Shown here: positions 9,296-18,418 of the stretch, in pieces | Layout of the letters: each line of letters starts with the position of its first letter | Numbering within the stretch: position 1 is the stretch's first letter | NCBI GenBank assembly: GCA_035403465.1 | Contig: DAONFG010000009.1 | Coordinates: 17,181-81,180, forward strand | Reading direction: 5' to 3' | From: JAAYBQ01 sp035403465 | GTDB taxonomy: Bacteria; Spirochaetota; UBA4802; UBA5550 | DNA length: 64,000 nt | Notes under the pieces: model-generated | Seen by the model: the letters and a program-made list of their open reading frames with translations, nothing else | The model's database searches: none | What the model was told of the DNA's origin: nothing | Made by a program: the position numbers and the translations under genes

Positions 9296-10480
9296 TTGGA
9301 AAGGACTATTAATTTTCTTAAATATAAAAACTGGATATTCATATTTACCTGGGTGTTTATCGCTGTTCTCCTTGTGCTGACAATGCTCAGGGGCGGCTTT
9401 GTCTGGGGAATAGATTTTGTCGGCGGCCATAAAATTATCGCCAGTTTCGAGGACAAAAATGTTAACGAGGGCGTTATAAGAACTCTTCTTAAGGATTTTA
9501 ACCCGACAGTTCAGCAGGTTGGTGATCCATCCAAGAATGAATACATAATAACAACCAAACTGGAAACTGCAGATAAGAATAAGGACGGGGTTGCTTCAAC
9601 AAGCACCTGTCTTATCAAAGATGATCTCCTGAAAAGGACCCTTTTTGAAAAGTATCCCCTGGTTTCATTTGTAAATATCGAAAACGGGGTTGATCAGGAC
9701 TCTTACAGGATTACTGCTCAGTTCAAGGATAGCTCGGCAAATGAAGCATCAATAAAAGATGCACTGAATGCCTACAATGTTACTGTTCAGAGATCAGCTA
9801 ATCAGTCAATTAATGAATATATAATAATGGCGAGTTTTACCCAGAAAGATAAGACAGGCAGCCAGGTTGCTGCGGGGTATATCGGCCAGTGTGGTCTTGA
9901 ACATCTTAAACTTGCGTTGGGGCAAAAATATTCAGGTGTTCATATTGAAAGCGAGGAGACTGTTGGTCCTGCAATAGGAGAATATCTCCGGAAGTCGGCG
10001 TGGAAACTTACCCTCATGGCCATAATCCTCATGTCTATTTACCTTGCTTTCAGGTTCGAGTTCAAGTATTCGGTCGGAGGTATGGTTTCTCTTATTCATG
10101 ACATGATAATCTCAATTGCATTCTGCGGAGTTATGGGCATAGAATTTGACATACAGATTCTTGCGGCACTGCTTACTCTATACGGCTATTCCATTAACGA
10201 TACTATTGTTATTTTTGACAGGATCAGGGAGACAAACCAGCTTAAGTCGAAGATTACTTTTGCAGATGTTATCAACAAGGCGATCACCCAGACTTTATCA
10301 AGGACAATACTGACAGGTGTGACAACACTCTTCGCCCTGCTTGTTCTCTTCCTTGTGGGAGGTGAGGCTCTTCATAATTTTGCTTTTGTAATGCTTTTCG
10401 GTATTATTATAGGAACCTATTCGTCCGTATATGTTGCTTCTCCTGTTGTTCTCTGGTGGGAAAAGTGGAGGAGCAGATAA
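9296..10480 (+). CDS. secF: Protein translocase subunit SecF with a duplicated periplasmic domain
   Basis: Partner of SecD. It starts at TTG 9296 behind AGGAGAAGG; no better start exists, since the product begins directly with the basic N-terminus and first helix. GIDFVGG near residue 39 and the membrane motif YSINDTIVIFDRIRE near 300 are SecF hallmarks. The 394 residues exceed the usual 300 or so. The extra length is an internal repeat: residues 47-130 and 138-221 align (16 of 40 identical from residues 51 and 143), both containing NEYII. The following gene overlaps its end. Confidence 0.96.
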   Translation: MERTINFLKYKNWIFIFTWVFIAVLLVLTMLRGGFVWGIDFVGGHKIIASFEDKNVNEGVIRTLLKDFNPTVQQVGDPSKNEYIITTKLETADKNKDGVASTSTCLIKDDLLKRTLFEKYPLVSFVNIENGVDQDSYRITAQFKDSSANEASIKDALNAYNVTVQRSANQSINEYIIMASFTQKDKTGSQVAAGYIGQCGLEHLKLALGQKYSGVHIESEETVGPAIGEYLRKSAWKLTLMAIILMSIYLAFRFEFKYSVGGMVSLIHDMIISIAFCGVMGIEFDIQILAALLTLYGYSINDTIVIFDRIRETNQLKSKITFADVINKAITQTLSRTILTGVTTLFALLVLFLVGGEALHNFAFVMLFGIIIGTYSSVYVASPVVLWWEKWRSR

Positions 10481-11412
10481 CCTCACTTTTGTCCGGGTTG
10501 CACTTTGCTGACCCGGACAGGCAGATAAGACCTGCTAAAACAGGTCTTATTCCAGCTTTAATTCTTTCATTTCTGTTTCTTGCCATCAGTATTCATGCCG
10601 CATCAGATCAAACTGATAATTACTCGCCTGAAAAGATTCTCCTGTTCACTGGGTACCTTGTTGAAAAAGGTGAATACTACCGTGCATGGACGGAACTCCG
10701 CAGGCTTGAAAGTTATTACCCGGGATATATATCCAGGGAAAACTTTGATGTTACAGCCCTGTACCTTATGTATAAAGGGAAAAGATATGCTGAAATCCCT
10801 GAATTTGTTTCAGGGAAAGATGCAGGATGCGCTGCCGGCATTATCGTAACTGACAGCTTCATCATGCTCGGCGATTACAATTCGGGATTTTCATATGCTG
10901 AAAAATACAGCGCGGTTTGTTCTGATGATATGCTTTCTGAGTTTTATTCCAGGCGTAAGGCATATATTTCAATTGCGACAGGGGATATTTATAAAGATGG
11001 TATTCTAAAGCCTGAACTTTCAGGGTACAGGGAGCTTATACAGTACAGGGATAGAATGCATGACACAAGGAAGTCACCGGCGCTTGCCGCACTTCTGGGA
11101 GTCTTCCCCGGGGCAGGATACATATATTCCGGCGATGAAGGCACGGGTTTTGTTGCAATGACAGTTATTGCCGTTTTCGGTGCTGTCACATACGGTTCAT
11201 ACGAAAACGGGATTGAGCCGCTTGCCATACTTTCAGGCGCAGTGACACTCTTTTTTTACGGCGGAAACATTGCAGGCGGGTATCTTGAAGCAAAGAAGTA
11301 TAATACGGTTATAGATCATATGATTGAAAAAAAGGCCAGGAGCGTACTTGCCCTTGACAATGACATTGACAGGATTTATATACGGTTCGGTATAAGCTCA
11401 AATGGAAAATAA
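10465..11412 (+). CDS. Hypothetical exported protein, TPR-like region plus C-terminal membrane region
   Basis: A 315-residue protein of unknown function. A hydrophobic signal segment (about residues 27-45) is followed by a helical region with a tetratricopeptide-like feel (EKILLFTGYLVEKGEYYRAW, then FIMLGDYNSGFSYAEKY). The C-terminal third has SPALAALLGVFPGAGYIYSG and two membrane helices, a pattern seen in small bacterial membrane proteins with a P-G-x-G-Y motif. GTG 10465 is preferred for its GGTGGG site; GTG 10456 is also in frame. It overlaps secF by 16 bases and ribD by 11. A perfect hairpin lies in its early codons. Confidence 0.65.
   Translation: MEEQITSLLSGLHFADPDRQIRPAKTGLIPALILSFLFLAISIHAASDQTDNYSPEKILLFTGYLVEKGEYYRAWTELRRLESYYPGYISRENFDVTALYLMYKGKRYAEIPEFVSGKDAGCAAGIIVTDSFIMLGDYNSGFSYAEKYSAVCSDDMLSEFYSRRKAYISIATGDIYKDGILKPELSGYRELIQYRDRMHDTRKSPALAALLGVFPGAGYIYSGDEGTGFVAMTVIAVFGAVTYGSYENGIEPLAILSGAVTLFFYGGNIAGGYLEAKKYNTVIDHMIEKKARSVLALDNDIDRIYIRFGISSNGK
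10525..10550 (+). promoter_or_regulatory. Perfect 10-bp hairpin after secF, inside the next ORF
   Basis: ATAAGACCTG (10525-10534) and CAGGTCTTAT (10541-10550) are perfect complements around the loop CTAAAA, followed by a moderately T-rich stretch. It lies 45 bases after the secF stop and is translated in the overlapping gene. It resembles an intrinsic terminator or attenuator; the function is inferred. Confidence 0.5.
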
Positions 11413-12628
11413 AAAAAAATTCATGCGCAGGGCATGCGAAATTGCTTTCAGCAGGATGGGACATACGTCGCCTAACCCTGCGGTAGGCGCTGTTATTGTT
11501 AAAAATGGAAACATCGCAGGCGAGGGAGGCACAGGTCCGTACGGCTCTGATCATGCAGAGGTGCGTGCGATTAAGGACGCAAAGTGCAGAAACGCTGATC
11601 TGGAGGGCGCGGAGATATTTGTTTCACTTGAGCCGTGCAGTCATTACGGTAAGACCCCGCCGTGCACCGAGGCCATAATCAGCTCGGGGATTAAAAAAGT
11701 TTATGTGCCGCTGCTTGACCCGAATCCGCTTGTGTCCGGGAAGGGTATCCGCAGGCTTGCTGAGGCCGGCATTGAAGTAGAAGTAATGCACCAGTCCGCC
11801 GCTATGGCCTCGGACCTGCTCAGGGGATTTAAGAAGTATATTCTCCGGGGAGAACCCTACATCATCAATAAATGTGCAATGACACTTGACGGAAGAATCG
11901 CCACATCGACGGGTGATTCAAAATGGATATCCAACGATTATTCCAGGTTGCTTGCCCACAGGTTAAGGAGCGTATGTGATGCGGTCATCATAGGGAAAAA
12001 TACATTTGCCACCGACAATCCGTCGCTTGGTGTGCGTTTTGGCGACTTTGGAGATGATGTAAAGAATTACATGAAATCTGGTCATGCAGAGTTCTCGGGA
12101 AGGCGGAATTTTTTTATTGAACAGCTTATCACATCAGAGGACCAAAGCCCGGTTGATCCCCTGCGGGTACTTGCTGGTATGCCCTCTTCTATTCCTGAAA
12201 ACTGCAATTTTACCAAGGATGATAATTATGTTATAATTACAGGCCGTGATGATCTTCAAAAGAAGGTTTCTGGAAACAGCGGATTGAAAGATCGGGTTGC
12301 CGGACTTAATATTGTCACAGGTGATTTCAACACGCGGGACGAGGAAATTATTTTTATCATGAATTACCTGAAAGGGCGTGGCGTTATGTCTGCACTTCTT
12401 GAGGGCGGTGCGGGTGTAAACGGATCATTCCTGGATGCAGGGGCAACTGACCAGTTTATATATAACATTGCTCCCATGATACTTGGCAGCGGGCTGCCGT
12501 CGGTTAATGCTGCGGAAAAAAGCAGTATATCGCAATCGCTGCAGCTCCATGATATAACTTCTGTTATGCTTAAAGGGGATGTCCTTTTCTGCGGGTACAG
12601 GGAACAATATAATTTTGAGATGATGTGA
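11402..12628 (+). CDS. ribD: Riboflavin biosynthesis deaminase/reductase RibD
   Basis: Bifunctional enzyme for the second and third steps of riboflavin synthesis from GTP. The N-terminal deaminase has the zinc motifs HAEVRA and PCSHYGKTPPC. The reductase starts near PYIINKCAMTLDGRIATSTG and holds SKWISN and LLEGGAGVNGSF. At 408 residues it is longer than the usual 360-370. The extra segment is at about residues 215-285 in the reductase half, between NPSLGVRF and the NYVIITGRD strand. It overlaps the upstream gene and is followed by ribE after 7 bases, so the two are probably co-transcribed. Confidence 0.95.
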   Translation: MENKKKFMRRACEIAFSRMGHTSPNPAVGAVIVKNGNIAGEGGTGPYGSDHAEVRAIKDAKCRNADLEGAEIFVSLEPCSHYGKTPPCTEAIISSGIKKVYVPLLDPNPLVSGKGIRRLAEAGIEVEVMHQSAAMASDLLRGFKKYILRGEPYIINKCAMTLDGRIATSTGDSKWISNDYSRLLAHRLRSVCDAVIIGKNTFATDNPSLGVRFGDFGDDVKNYMKSGHAEFSGRRNFFIEQLITSEDQSPVDPLRVLAGMPSSIPENCNFTKDDNYVIITGRDDLQKKVSGNSGLKDRVAGLNIVTGDFNTRDEEIIFIMNYLKGRGVMSALLEGGAGVNGSFLDAGATDQFIYNIAPMILGSGLPSVNAAEKSSISQSLQLHDITSVMLKGDVLFCGYREQYNFEMM

Positions 12629-12635
12629 GGTTTAT

Positions 12636-13304
12636 GTGTTTACCGGACTAATAGAGGAGACGGGTTCTGTCGCGGGACTCAGGAGTTCAGGCGAGGGAAA
12701 ACTGCTGACTGTGAATGCATCCGCTGTACTTGAAGGGACAAGAATCGGTGATTCAATCTCGATTAACGGCGCATGCCAGACTGTTACAGAGATGCAGCCG
12801 GGGTCATTCACTGTTTTTGTTTCACGTGTGACGCTGGATGTCACCACCCTGGGAAGTTTCAAACAGGGTCTAACGGTTAATCTTGAAAGGGCCCTGACCC
12901 TTACTACAAGGCTGGGAGGGCATATCGTCCAGGGTCACGTTGATTTTACCGGTCGGATACTTTCTGTTAAAAAGGATTCCATGGGCGTTGAGATAGATGT
13001 TGCGGTTGATCCTGCTAAGATGAAGCATATAGTGAAAAAAGGATCGATAGCCGCTGATGGTATTTCACTCACTGTTGTTGAGACCGGAGATTCATGGTTC
13101 AGGCTCTACCTGATACCTGAAACGCTGGATAAGACCAATATCGGGCTCTGGAAAACCGGGACGATAATAAACGTTGAAACGGATATCCTGGCAAAATACA
13201 TAGAGAAAATGCTCGTGTTCGGCAAGTCCGGATTTGAGGATGACTCCAGAACTTCAAGTGACGCCGGAATCATGGCAAAACTCACAGAGGGAGGTTACCT
13301 CTGA
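12636..13304 (+). CDS. ribE: Riboflavin synthase alpha chain
   Basis: Converts two molecules of 6,7-dimethyl-8-ribityllumazine into riboflavin. The GTG at 12636 gives MFTGLIEETGSV, the invariant start of this family; the ATG two bases earlier is out of frame and stops at once. Two lumazine-binding repeats are visible, with SISINGACQTV in the first and GSIAADGISLTVV in the second, plus the linker GGHIVQGHVD. Its 222 residues are normal length. ribBA and ribH are not in this window. The end overlaps the convergent gene by 10 bases. Confidence 0.96.
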   Translation: MFTGLIEETGSVAGLRSSGEGKLLTVNASAVLEGTRIGDSISINGACQTVTEMQPGSFTVFVSRVTLDVTTLGSFKQGLTVNLERALTLTTRLGGHIVQGHVDFTGRILSVKKDSMGVEIDVAVDPAKMKHIVKKGSIAADGISLTVVETGDSWFRLYLIPETLDKTNIGLWKTGTIINVETDILAKYIEKMLVFGKSGFEDDSRTSSDAGIMAKLTEGGYL

Positions 13305-14383
13305 CCGAGGCTGAAAATCTTTTTAATATTTATACTTCCGGGACTGACCGGGAATTTTACTTTCTTCCCTGTATATGAGGAGTGATAAATCCCGTGTATA
13401 ACCTCCAGTGACCTGTAACCGTCTGTCAGGGTTGAATCGCATGCCGCCTGTTTCCCGTTGTAGATCCGCCTGACATTCCTGTACAGCTCCGTGAAGCAGT
13501 TATTCAGTTTTACCGGAGGAAATTTTACCTCGCACAGATCGTTGAACCCGCTGTACATGGATGACTTTTTGTATTTGAAAAGCCTGTTGCAGCCGTTACC
13601 AATTATGATTTTTCCTTCAGTACCCCAGATTTCAAGCTCAAAGAGAAAATACTTGCGTCCGCCGCCCGCCTCGAGAAAAATATCTATGCCTGAAACTGTC
13701 TTCAGCCAGGCCGTGGCAGAGTCCTCGTATCCATTCTGCCTTTCGATGCGGCTGAATGATCCTGTGGCGTTATCTATATCGCCGAAGAAAAACCTGAGGA
13801 TATCGACAAGGTGAGTGCCGTCATGAAGAAGAGGGCCGCCGCCCTCCAGTATTGACGAACTGCCCCCGTATCTTCCTGTGTGCATCCTCGCATTTACGCT
13901 TATGACCCTGCCGATCACCCCCTGTCCGATCATGCTCCTGACCTTGCGGTACCTGCTGTCAAAGCGCCGTTCGTGATTTACAATTACTGTGGAGCCATGT
14001 TCCCGTGCTTTTCTGATTAATCTTTCAGCTTCAGCCAGTGAGTGAGAAACCGGTTTTTCAAGGACAATTAATTTGACCCCGCTCTCTATTGCATCGGCTG
14101 CGATCTTTGAGTGCGTGTCGGTCCATGTGGAGATTATGGCAATGTCTGGTTTCGAAGAGTTGAGAAGACTGCGGTAATCCGTAAAGCATGAGTCTGAATC
14201 AATACCCGAGGCGATTCTGAAAAGGGCAAGGCGTTCAGGATTTGTGTCGCAGGCTGATGTTATTTTTAGTCCGGCAGAAAGAGCACCGCCGAAGTGGGTA
14301 CAGGGCTTTCTTCTAAGCAGATCCTGTTCGAGGAGAAATGCAATCCTTCCGCATCCGATGATGCTGCAAAGGGGTGTTTTCAT
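13295..14383 (-). CDS. Gfo/Idh/MocA-family NAD(P)-dependent oxidoreductase
   Basis: A 362-residue dehydrogenase-like protein, probably acting on a sugar or sugar-derived substrate. The Rossmann start CSIIGCGRIAF, the ACDTNPERL strand and the conserved VLEKPVSHSLAEAE (the EKP motif with its catalytic Lys) define the family; LLHDGTHLVDILRFFFG is the later helix with the His. The ATG at 14383 comes two bases after the glutamine synthetase stop; upstream in-frame codons lie inside that gene. Substrate cannot be told from sequence. Its coupling with glnA suggests a link to amino-sugar or nitrogen metabolism, but this is only inference. Confidence 0.88.
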   Translation of the reverse strand: MKTPLCSIIGCGRIAFLLEQDLLRRKPCTHFGGALSAGLKITSACDTNPERLALFRIASGIDSDSCFTDYRSLLNSSKPDIAIISTWTDTHSKIAADAIESGVKLIVLEKPVSHSLAEAERLIRKAREHGSTVIVNHERRFDSRYRKVRSMIGQGVIGRVISVNARMHTGRYGGSSSILEGGGPLLHDGTHLVDILRFFFGDIDNATGSFSRIERQNGYEDSATAWLKTVSGIDIFLEAGGGRKYFLFELEIWGTEGKIIIGNGCNRLFKYKKSSMYSGFNDLCEVKFPPVKLNNCFTELYRNVRRIYNGKQAACDSTLTDGYRSLEVIHGIYHSSYTGKKVKFPVSPGSINIKKIFSLGQR

Positions 14384-14384
14384 G

Positions 14385-15695
14385 CTATAAAACCGGGAGA
14401 TATTTCTGTATTTCGAAGTCGGTAATAAACCGGTTGAATTCCTCATCTTCGAACATTTTATTCTGGAGGAATTTTTCAAAGAGTACTGTGCCAAGTGTCT
14501 CTTTCATGAGGTCGCTGTTTCTGAATTGGTTAAGTGCGTCATGCATGTGCATGGGAATTGATTTCACTTCATCCAGCCTGTCCTGTTGGATAAGTTTGTC
14601 TATGTTTTCAGGGAGCTCATACCTGTTTTCGATGCCTTTAAGTCCTGCTGCGAGCATGACAGAAAAGGCAAGGTAAGGATTGCACGCCGGGTCCGGGTTG
14701 CGAAGTTCAATCCGCATTGAAGCAGGCTTGTCCGGCCTGCTGTTGGGTATCCTTATAAGGGCTGACTGGCTCCTGGTGCTCCAGCTGATTTTTGTAGGTG
14801 CCTCGTATCCGCTTGTGAACCTTTTATATGAATTGATCCACTGGTTGGTCACGGGTATGAACTCCTCGGCATGTTTAAGGAGTCCTGCTATGAAATAACG
14901 GCCGTTTTCAGAAAGGTGGTATTCATTCGAAGCATCAAAGAATATATTTTCGTCATCCCTGAATAAAGACTGGTGAACATGAAGACCTGACCCGTTTTGA
15001 CCGGCGAGCGGCTTGGGCATAAACGAGGCATATATGTTATTCATCTGTCCTATCTCTTTAGCCACAACCTTGAATGTCATGATATTGTCCGCTGTTGTAA
15101 GCGCGTCTTCATGACGAAGGTCTATCTCGTGCTGGCTGTTCGCGCCTTCGTGGTGTGATGAGATGACGTTTATTCCCATTTTTTCGAGCGTTAGAACGGT
15201 CTGCCGCCTGAAGTCGGATGCAGCATCAAGAGGCGTATTGTCAAAATACCGGCCATGGTCAAGGGTAAGAGGATTCTCGGAATTTTTAAAGAAGAAGAAT
15301 TCAATTTCAGGGCCGGTATAATATGTGAGTCCCATGGATGTGGCTTTTTTCAGGGTTTTCTTGAGTATGTAGCGTGAATCATTTTCATAAGGGGTCATGT
15401 CAATATTGTATATGTCACAGAACATCCTTGCAACAGAATCCTCTTTGGGCCGCCAGGGGAGTACCTGGAAGGTCGATACATCTGGAAGGGCTATCATTTC
15501 CTCTTCGTCTGACCTGATGTATCCCTGCAGCGTTGAGCCGTCAAAACGGACGCCCTCATTTAATGCATCTTCAAGCTCGTCAATGGTAATTGCAAAACTC
15601 TTCAGAAAACCGAGGATGTCTGTAAACCAGAGACGGATAAAACGTATTTTGTTATCATGGGCCAGTTTGAGGATGTAATCTTTGTCGTCATTCAT
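14385..15695 (-). CDS. glnA: Glutamine synthetase, type I
   Basis: Forms glutamine from glutamate, ammonia and ATP. The 436 residues contain VRFDGSTLQGY at the start, the metal-binding EIEFFFFK, NGSGLHVHQS, the ATP-binding KRFTSGYEAPTKISWSTR and the end motif RIELRNPDPACNPYLAF. The adenylylation consensus NLYDLPPEE is absent; the region reads ENRYELPENIDKL, so this looks like the alpha type that is not controlled by adenylylation. GAGG lies upstream of the ATG. It follows the tail-anchored protein gene by 12 bases and is in the same operon. Confidence 0.95.
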   Translation of the reverse strand: MNDDKDYILKLAHDNKIRFIRLWFTDILGFLKSFAITIDELEDALNEGVRFDGSTLQGYIRSDEEEMIALPDVSTFQVLPWRPKEDSVARMFCDIYNIDMTPYENDSRYILKKTLKKATSMGLTYYTGPEIEFFFFKNSENPLTLDHGRYFDNTPLDAASDFRRQTVLTLEKMGINVISSHHEGANSQHEIDLRHEDALTTADNIMTFKVVAKEIGQMNNIYASFMPKPLAGQNGSGLHVHQSLFRDDENIFFDASNEYHLSENGRYFIAGLLKHAEEFIPVTNQWINSYKRFTSGYEAPTKISWSTRSQSALIRIPNSRPDKPASMRIELRNPDPACNPYLAFSVMLAAGLKGIENRYELPENIDKLIQQDRLDEVKSIPMHMHDALNQFRNSDLMKETLGTVLFEKFLQNKMFEDEEFNRFITDFEIQKYLPVL

Positions 15696-15707
15696 GGCAA
15701 TACCTCA

Positions 15708-16697
15708 TCACCAGCTTATTGAGATCAGGAGAATGAAGAGCGCAAGAATTATGACAAATAGTATTACCATAATTATTATGCTCCTGGCGGATGTAGGTGC
15801 ATCCTCGCTGTCTGATGAATCGTATCCGTAAAATCTTGATCCGCGCATGCCTTCCTGTACCATGTCTGTCTTTGGATCGAAAATTTTCAGTTTTATCTGT
15901 TTGTCATCCTCGGTGAACATCCCGTAAACTCCCGGCATGATCTCCGTGAGAATCTCAACAGGATTATTTTTACCTGCAGTTGATTTTATATCAATAACAC
16001 TCGCGGGATTAGGCCTGATCACGCCTGCCTCGCGAAGGTTGTAAAGGTCAATGTAATAGTTTTCCCTGCTTGTCGCGGGAATAAGTTTTATCATGATCTT
16101 GTCGCCGATACGAAGTTCGTAAATTGGTTTTCCCTTAACCGGCGAGAGAATAGGTTTAACCCGGAGTATTACAGACTGCCTGTCCTTGTCTTCCTCCTCG
16201 TTCTCATCGTCATCATCTTCTTTTTTAGTCTTGCTGCGCTCATCCTTGACCTTCCTGAACTCCTGGCTTGTCACCTCCTGGATGATCGTCTCCATAACCA
16301 GGTTTTTATCATGAATTATATGGTTGATCAGGTCATAGATTATCAGGTCCATCTGGTCATAATCATAGTTATAAACATAATCGAACAGGAGCTTCATGGT
16401 CCTCTGGTCTTCAGAAAGTCTGGCAAATGAATCCGTAAGTGATGCGGTCATGCTGTTGTTGAAGTTGCCCTTCCACTTCCTGTCTACAATGTGCTCTTCG
16501 TATTTTTCCCAGGATGCATGGGGTTCATAGTCGTACATGTCCGAGTAGGAGGAAACGATGATATGATGCGTATCAAGTTTTTTGTTATTATTGAATATAA
16601 GAAGAAAAAGACCGTAGATGTTGCTGCCGCCTGACTTGAAGCGGCCTTTTACTATCAGGATATTGTCTTCTGAGTGTTGATTTTTTTCAGAGCCCAT
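15708..16697 (-). CDS. Hypothetical tail-anchored protein
   Basis: A 329-residue protein that I cannot assign. Most of it is soluble and there is no signal peptide. A strongly acidic linker (DDDDENEEED) lies near residue 165. The second half has a small beta-rich region (IYELRIGDKIMIKLIPATS). The last 25 residues are a membrane helix, so the body would face the cytoplasm. It heads the operon with glnA and the Gfo/Idh gene and has its own promoter upstream. A role tied to glutamine synthetase is possible but unsupported. Confidence 0.7.
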   Translation of the reverse strand: MGSEKNQHSEDNILIVKGRFKSGGSNIYGLFLLIFNNNKKLDTHHIIVSSYSDMYDYEPHASWEKYEEHIVDRKWKGNFNNSMTASLTDSFARLSEDQRTMKLLFDYVYNYDYDQMDLIIYDLINHIIHDKNLVMETIIQEVTSQEFRKVKDERSKTKKEDDDDENEEEDKDRQSVILRVKPILSPVKGKPIYELRIGDKIMIKLIPATSRENYYIDLYNLREAGVIRPNPASVIDIKSTAGKNNPVEILTEIMPGVYGMFTEDDKQIKLKIFDPKTDMVQEGMRGSRFYGYDSSDSEDAPTSARSIIIMVILFVIILALFILLISISW

Positions 16698-16827
16698 TTT
16701 TCACCGGTTATTTCAATTACTTATCAGGAATTAGTTTATTTTCGGCACTTTCCGGTCAGAATCCCGGAAAAACACGCCTGCAGTTATATTAAATGTACCT
16801 GCATTCCTGCTTTTCAAGTATTGAGTT

Positions 16828-16855
16828 ATGTTATGCTATTGGAACATAATGTCAA
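16828..16855 (-). promoter_or_regulatory. Candidate promoter for the 16697-13295 operon
   Basis: On the minus strand, TTGACA (16855-16850) is followed after 16 bases by TAACAT (16833-16828). This is a perfect -35 and a 4/6 -10 about 130 bases before the first gene. The rest of the 417-base divergent gap (16698-17114) shows nothing else apart from the plus-strand promoter. Confidence 0.45.
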
Positions 16856-17000
16856 TATAAAAAGATACTTGTGTGAAAATTATAGGGCCGCACAAAGACC
16901 CTGTTTACACCTGCGGGTGCCGGTTGATGAACGACTCATTTAACTAAAAGAATATGATAAAAGCTGTTTTTGCTGTAAAATGTTGAGGAATTAACGGTGG

Positions 17001-17029
17001 TTTACATCTGTTTTTATTTATGATATATT
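17001..17029 (+). promoter_or_regulatory. Candidate promoter for the 17115 gene
   Basis: TTTACA (17001-17006), a 17-base spacer and TATATT (17024-17029) make a near-consensus housekeeping promoter, with a transcription start expected near 17036, about 80 bases before the start codon. Confidence 0.6.
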
Positions 17030-17114
17030 TATTACAGGACGATAATCAGATCAGAGGGCAGGATATCGCGCCTTTGCTGCATCTATGAGAATTATACCTG
17101 TAAGGGGAAAATTA

Positions 17115-18302
17115 ATGAGAATAAAAACCGGGTTGTTTACTATATTTATATTTGCCTTATCAGCGTTGATGAATCTCTCTGCGGCAATCGACCAGACCTA
17201 TGTTGAACGTATACTTAAAGAGAACAGGGAATTCATTGATTTTCTCGATATATGTGTGACCAACTTTGCCCCTGAGAAAAAAGATGACCTTTTTAATATA
17301 TACCAGAAGCATTTTAACGGGGAAGTGACATATCTCCAGGGTGAATATAAAAGGGCATTCGATTATGTGTACGATTCACAGAAGGATATGGTAGTCCTGT
17401 ATGAATATATCCTGACAGAATTGTATATGGAGGACTCAAAGAATCTCCTGGACGGGCTCGCGCCGGTAATAATCAGGTCAAAGAATAATCTTGCAAGGCA
17501 GTACCTGACCCTGGGTTACAGGGACAGGGCTGTGGCGAGGACTTTTTATGTTTCAGGTGAAGCGTCGTATCCCAAACTCTATTCGTACAAAATATTCAAG
17601 TACAGGGAAGGGGTCACCTATGCGAGACGGGCTAAGAGATACGCGCTGCTTTCCCTTTACACGGGGCAGAGTCTTGAGGTGAAACGAAAAATTTATAACC
17701 AGCTCTTTAAGACTGAAAACAGCGAAGCCCGGCCGTTCTTCAGCAGGTTTGTGGACACGAACGACGAAGATTACATAAAAGAGATGAACAAGACCTGGGA
17801 GGACTACCAGAAAGAGGCTGGAACAGATACCGGTGAAAAGAAGACTGCTGATACTGCCGGGGAAGTGAAGAAGGACGGGACGGTGATTGAACCTGCGTTT
17901 GAAGGCAGGGTTGAAAAACAGGTGCGCTTCAGGAAAGAGCAGGTTGTGGCAAGGTACCTGATCAATGGAGAATTTGACAAGGCTGAACTTATAATAAGGT
18001 CATATGTTGAGGATTACAATTACAAGCTGATCATGTCTACGCTGGTTTACCTTGATTCATCTGATACACATAAAGATGAACAGGCCGCGGCAGATAAGAA
18101 AAAGGATTATCAGGGAATGATGGTCCACCATAAGGACAACTACCACATCCTTAAACAGGAGAAATCCATTCTCGAGGAGCTTGTAGGCCAGGTCCGTGTC
18201 GCTGATGACATCAGGAGAGACGACGAGGTTATCGAGACTAAGGATAAAAAGGTCGAGGATGAGCCGGTAAATGATGCAGATAAAAAACCTGTTGAGCAAT
18301 AG
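17115..18302 (+). CDS. Hypothetical periplasmic protein
   Basis: A 395-residue exported protein with no family I recognise. The signal peptide ends near NLSAA. The mature part is helical and charged, with repeated YL.GEY and AR.Y patterns that suggest a helical-repeat fold (EVTYLQGEYKRAFDYVYDS, QYLTLGYRDRAVARTFYV). The last 130 residues are low-complexity, rich in Asp, Lys and Glu. The ATG at 17115 has AAGGGGA 7 bases upstream; an ATG at 17085 lacks a site. The 30-residue membrane ORF follows after 23 bases. Confidence 0.7.
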   Translation: MRIKTGLFTIFIFALSALMNLSAAIDQTYVERILKENREFIDFLDICVTNFAPEKKDDLFNIYQKHFNGEVTYLQGEYKRAFDYVYDSQKDMVVLYEYILTELYMEDSKNLLDGLAPVIIRSKNNLARQYLTLGYRDRAVARTFYVSGEASYPKLYSYKIFKYREGVTYARRAKRYALLSLYTGQSLEVKRKIYNQLFKTENSEARPFFSRFVDTNDEDYIKEMNKTWEDYQKEAGTDTGEKKTADTAGEVKKDGTVIEPAFEGRVEKQVRFRKEQVVARYLINGEFDKAELIIRSYVEDYNYKLIMSTLVYLDSSDTHKDEQAAADKKKDYQGMMVHHKDNYHILKQEKSILEELVGQVRVADDIRRDDEVIETKDKKVEDEPVNDADKKPVEQ

Positions 18303-18325
18303 CCCCGGGGAAAGGAGTGGCCTTG

Positions 18326-18418
18326 ATGAAACCGGTGTTCAATAAAATTATCAAATACTTTATCATCGTATTTGTTGTACTGATAGCCCTGGATATTATA
18401 TACTGGGTGTTTTACTGA
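18326..18418 (+). CDS. 30-residue single-pass membrane peptide
   Basis: The short ORF encodes a basic start (MKPVFNKIIKYF) and a hydrophobic helix ending in WVFY. GGAAAGGAG lies about 9 bases before the ATG, and the ORF stops exactly one base before the convergent gene's stop codon. It follows the periplasmic protein gene closely on the same strand, which favours co-expression. Small hydrophobic ORFs can arise by chance, so translation is not proven. Confidence 0.45.
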   Translation: MKPVFNKIIKYFIIVFVVLIALDIIYWVFY

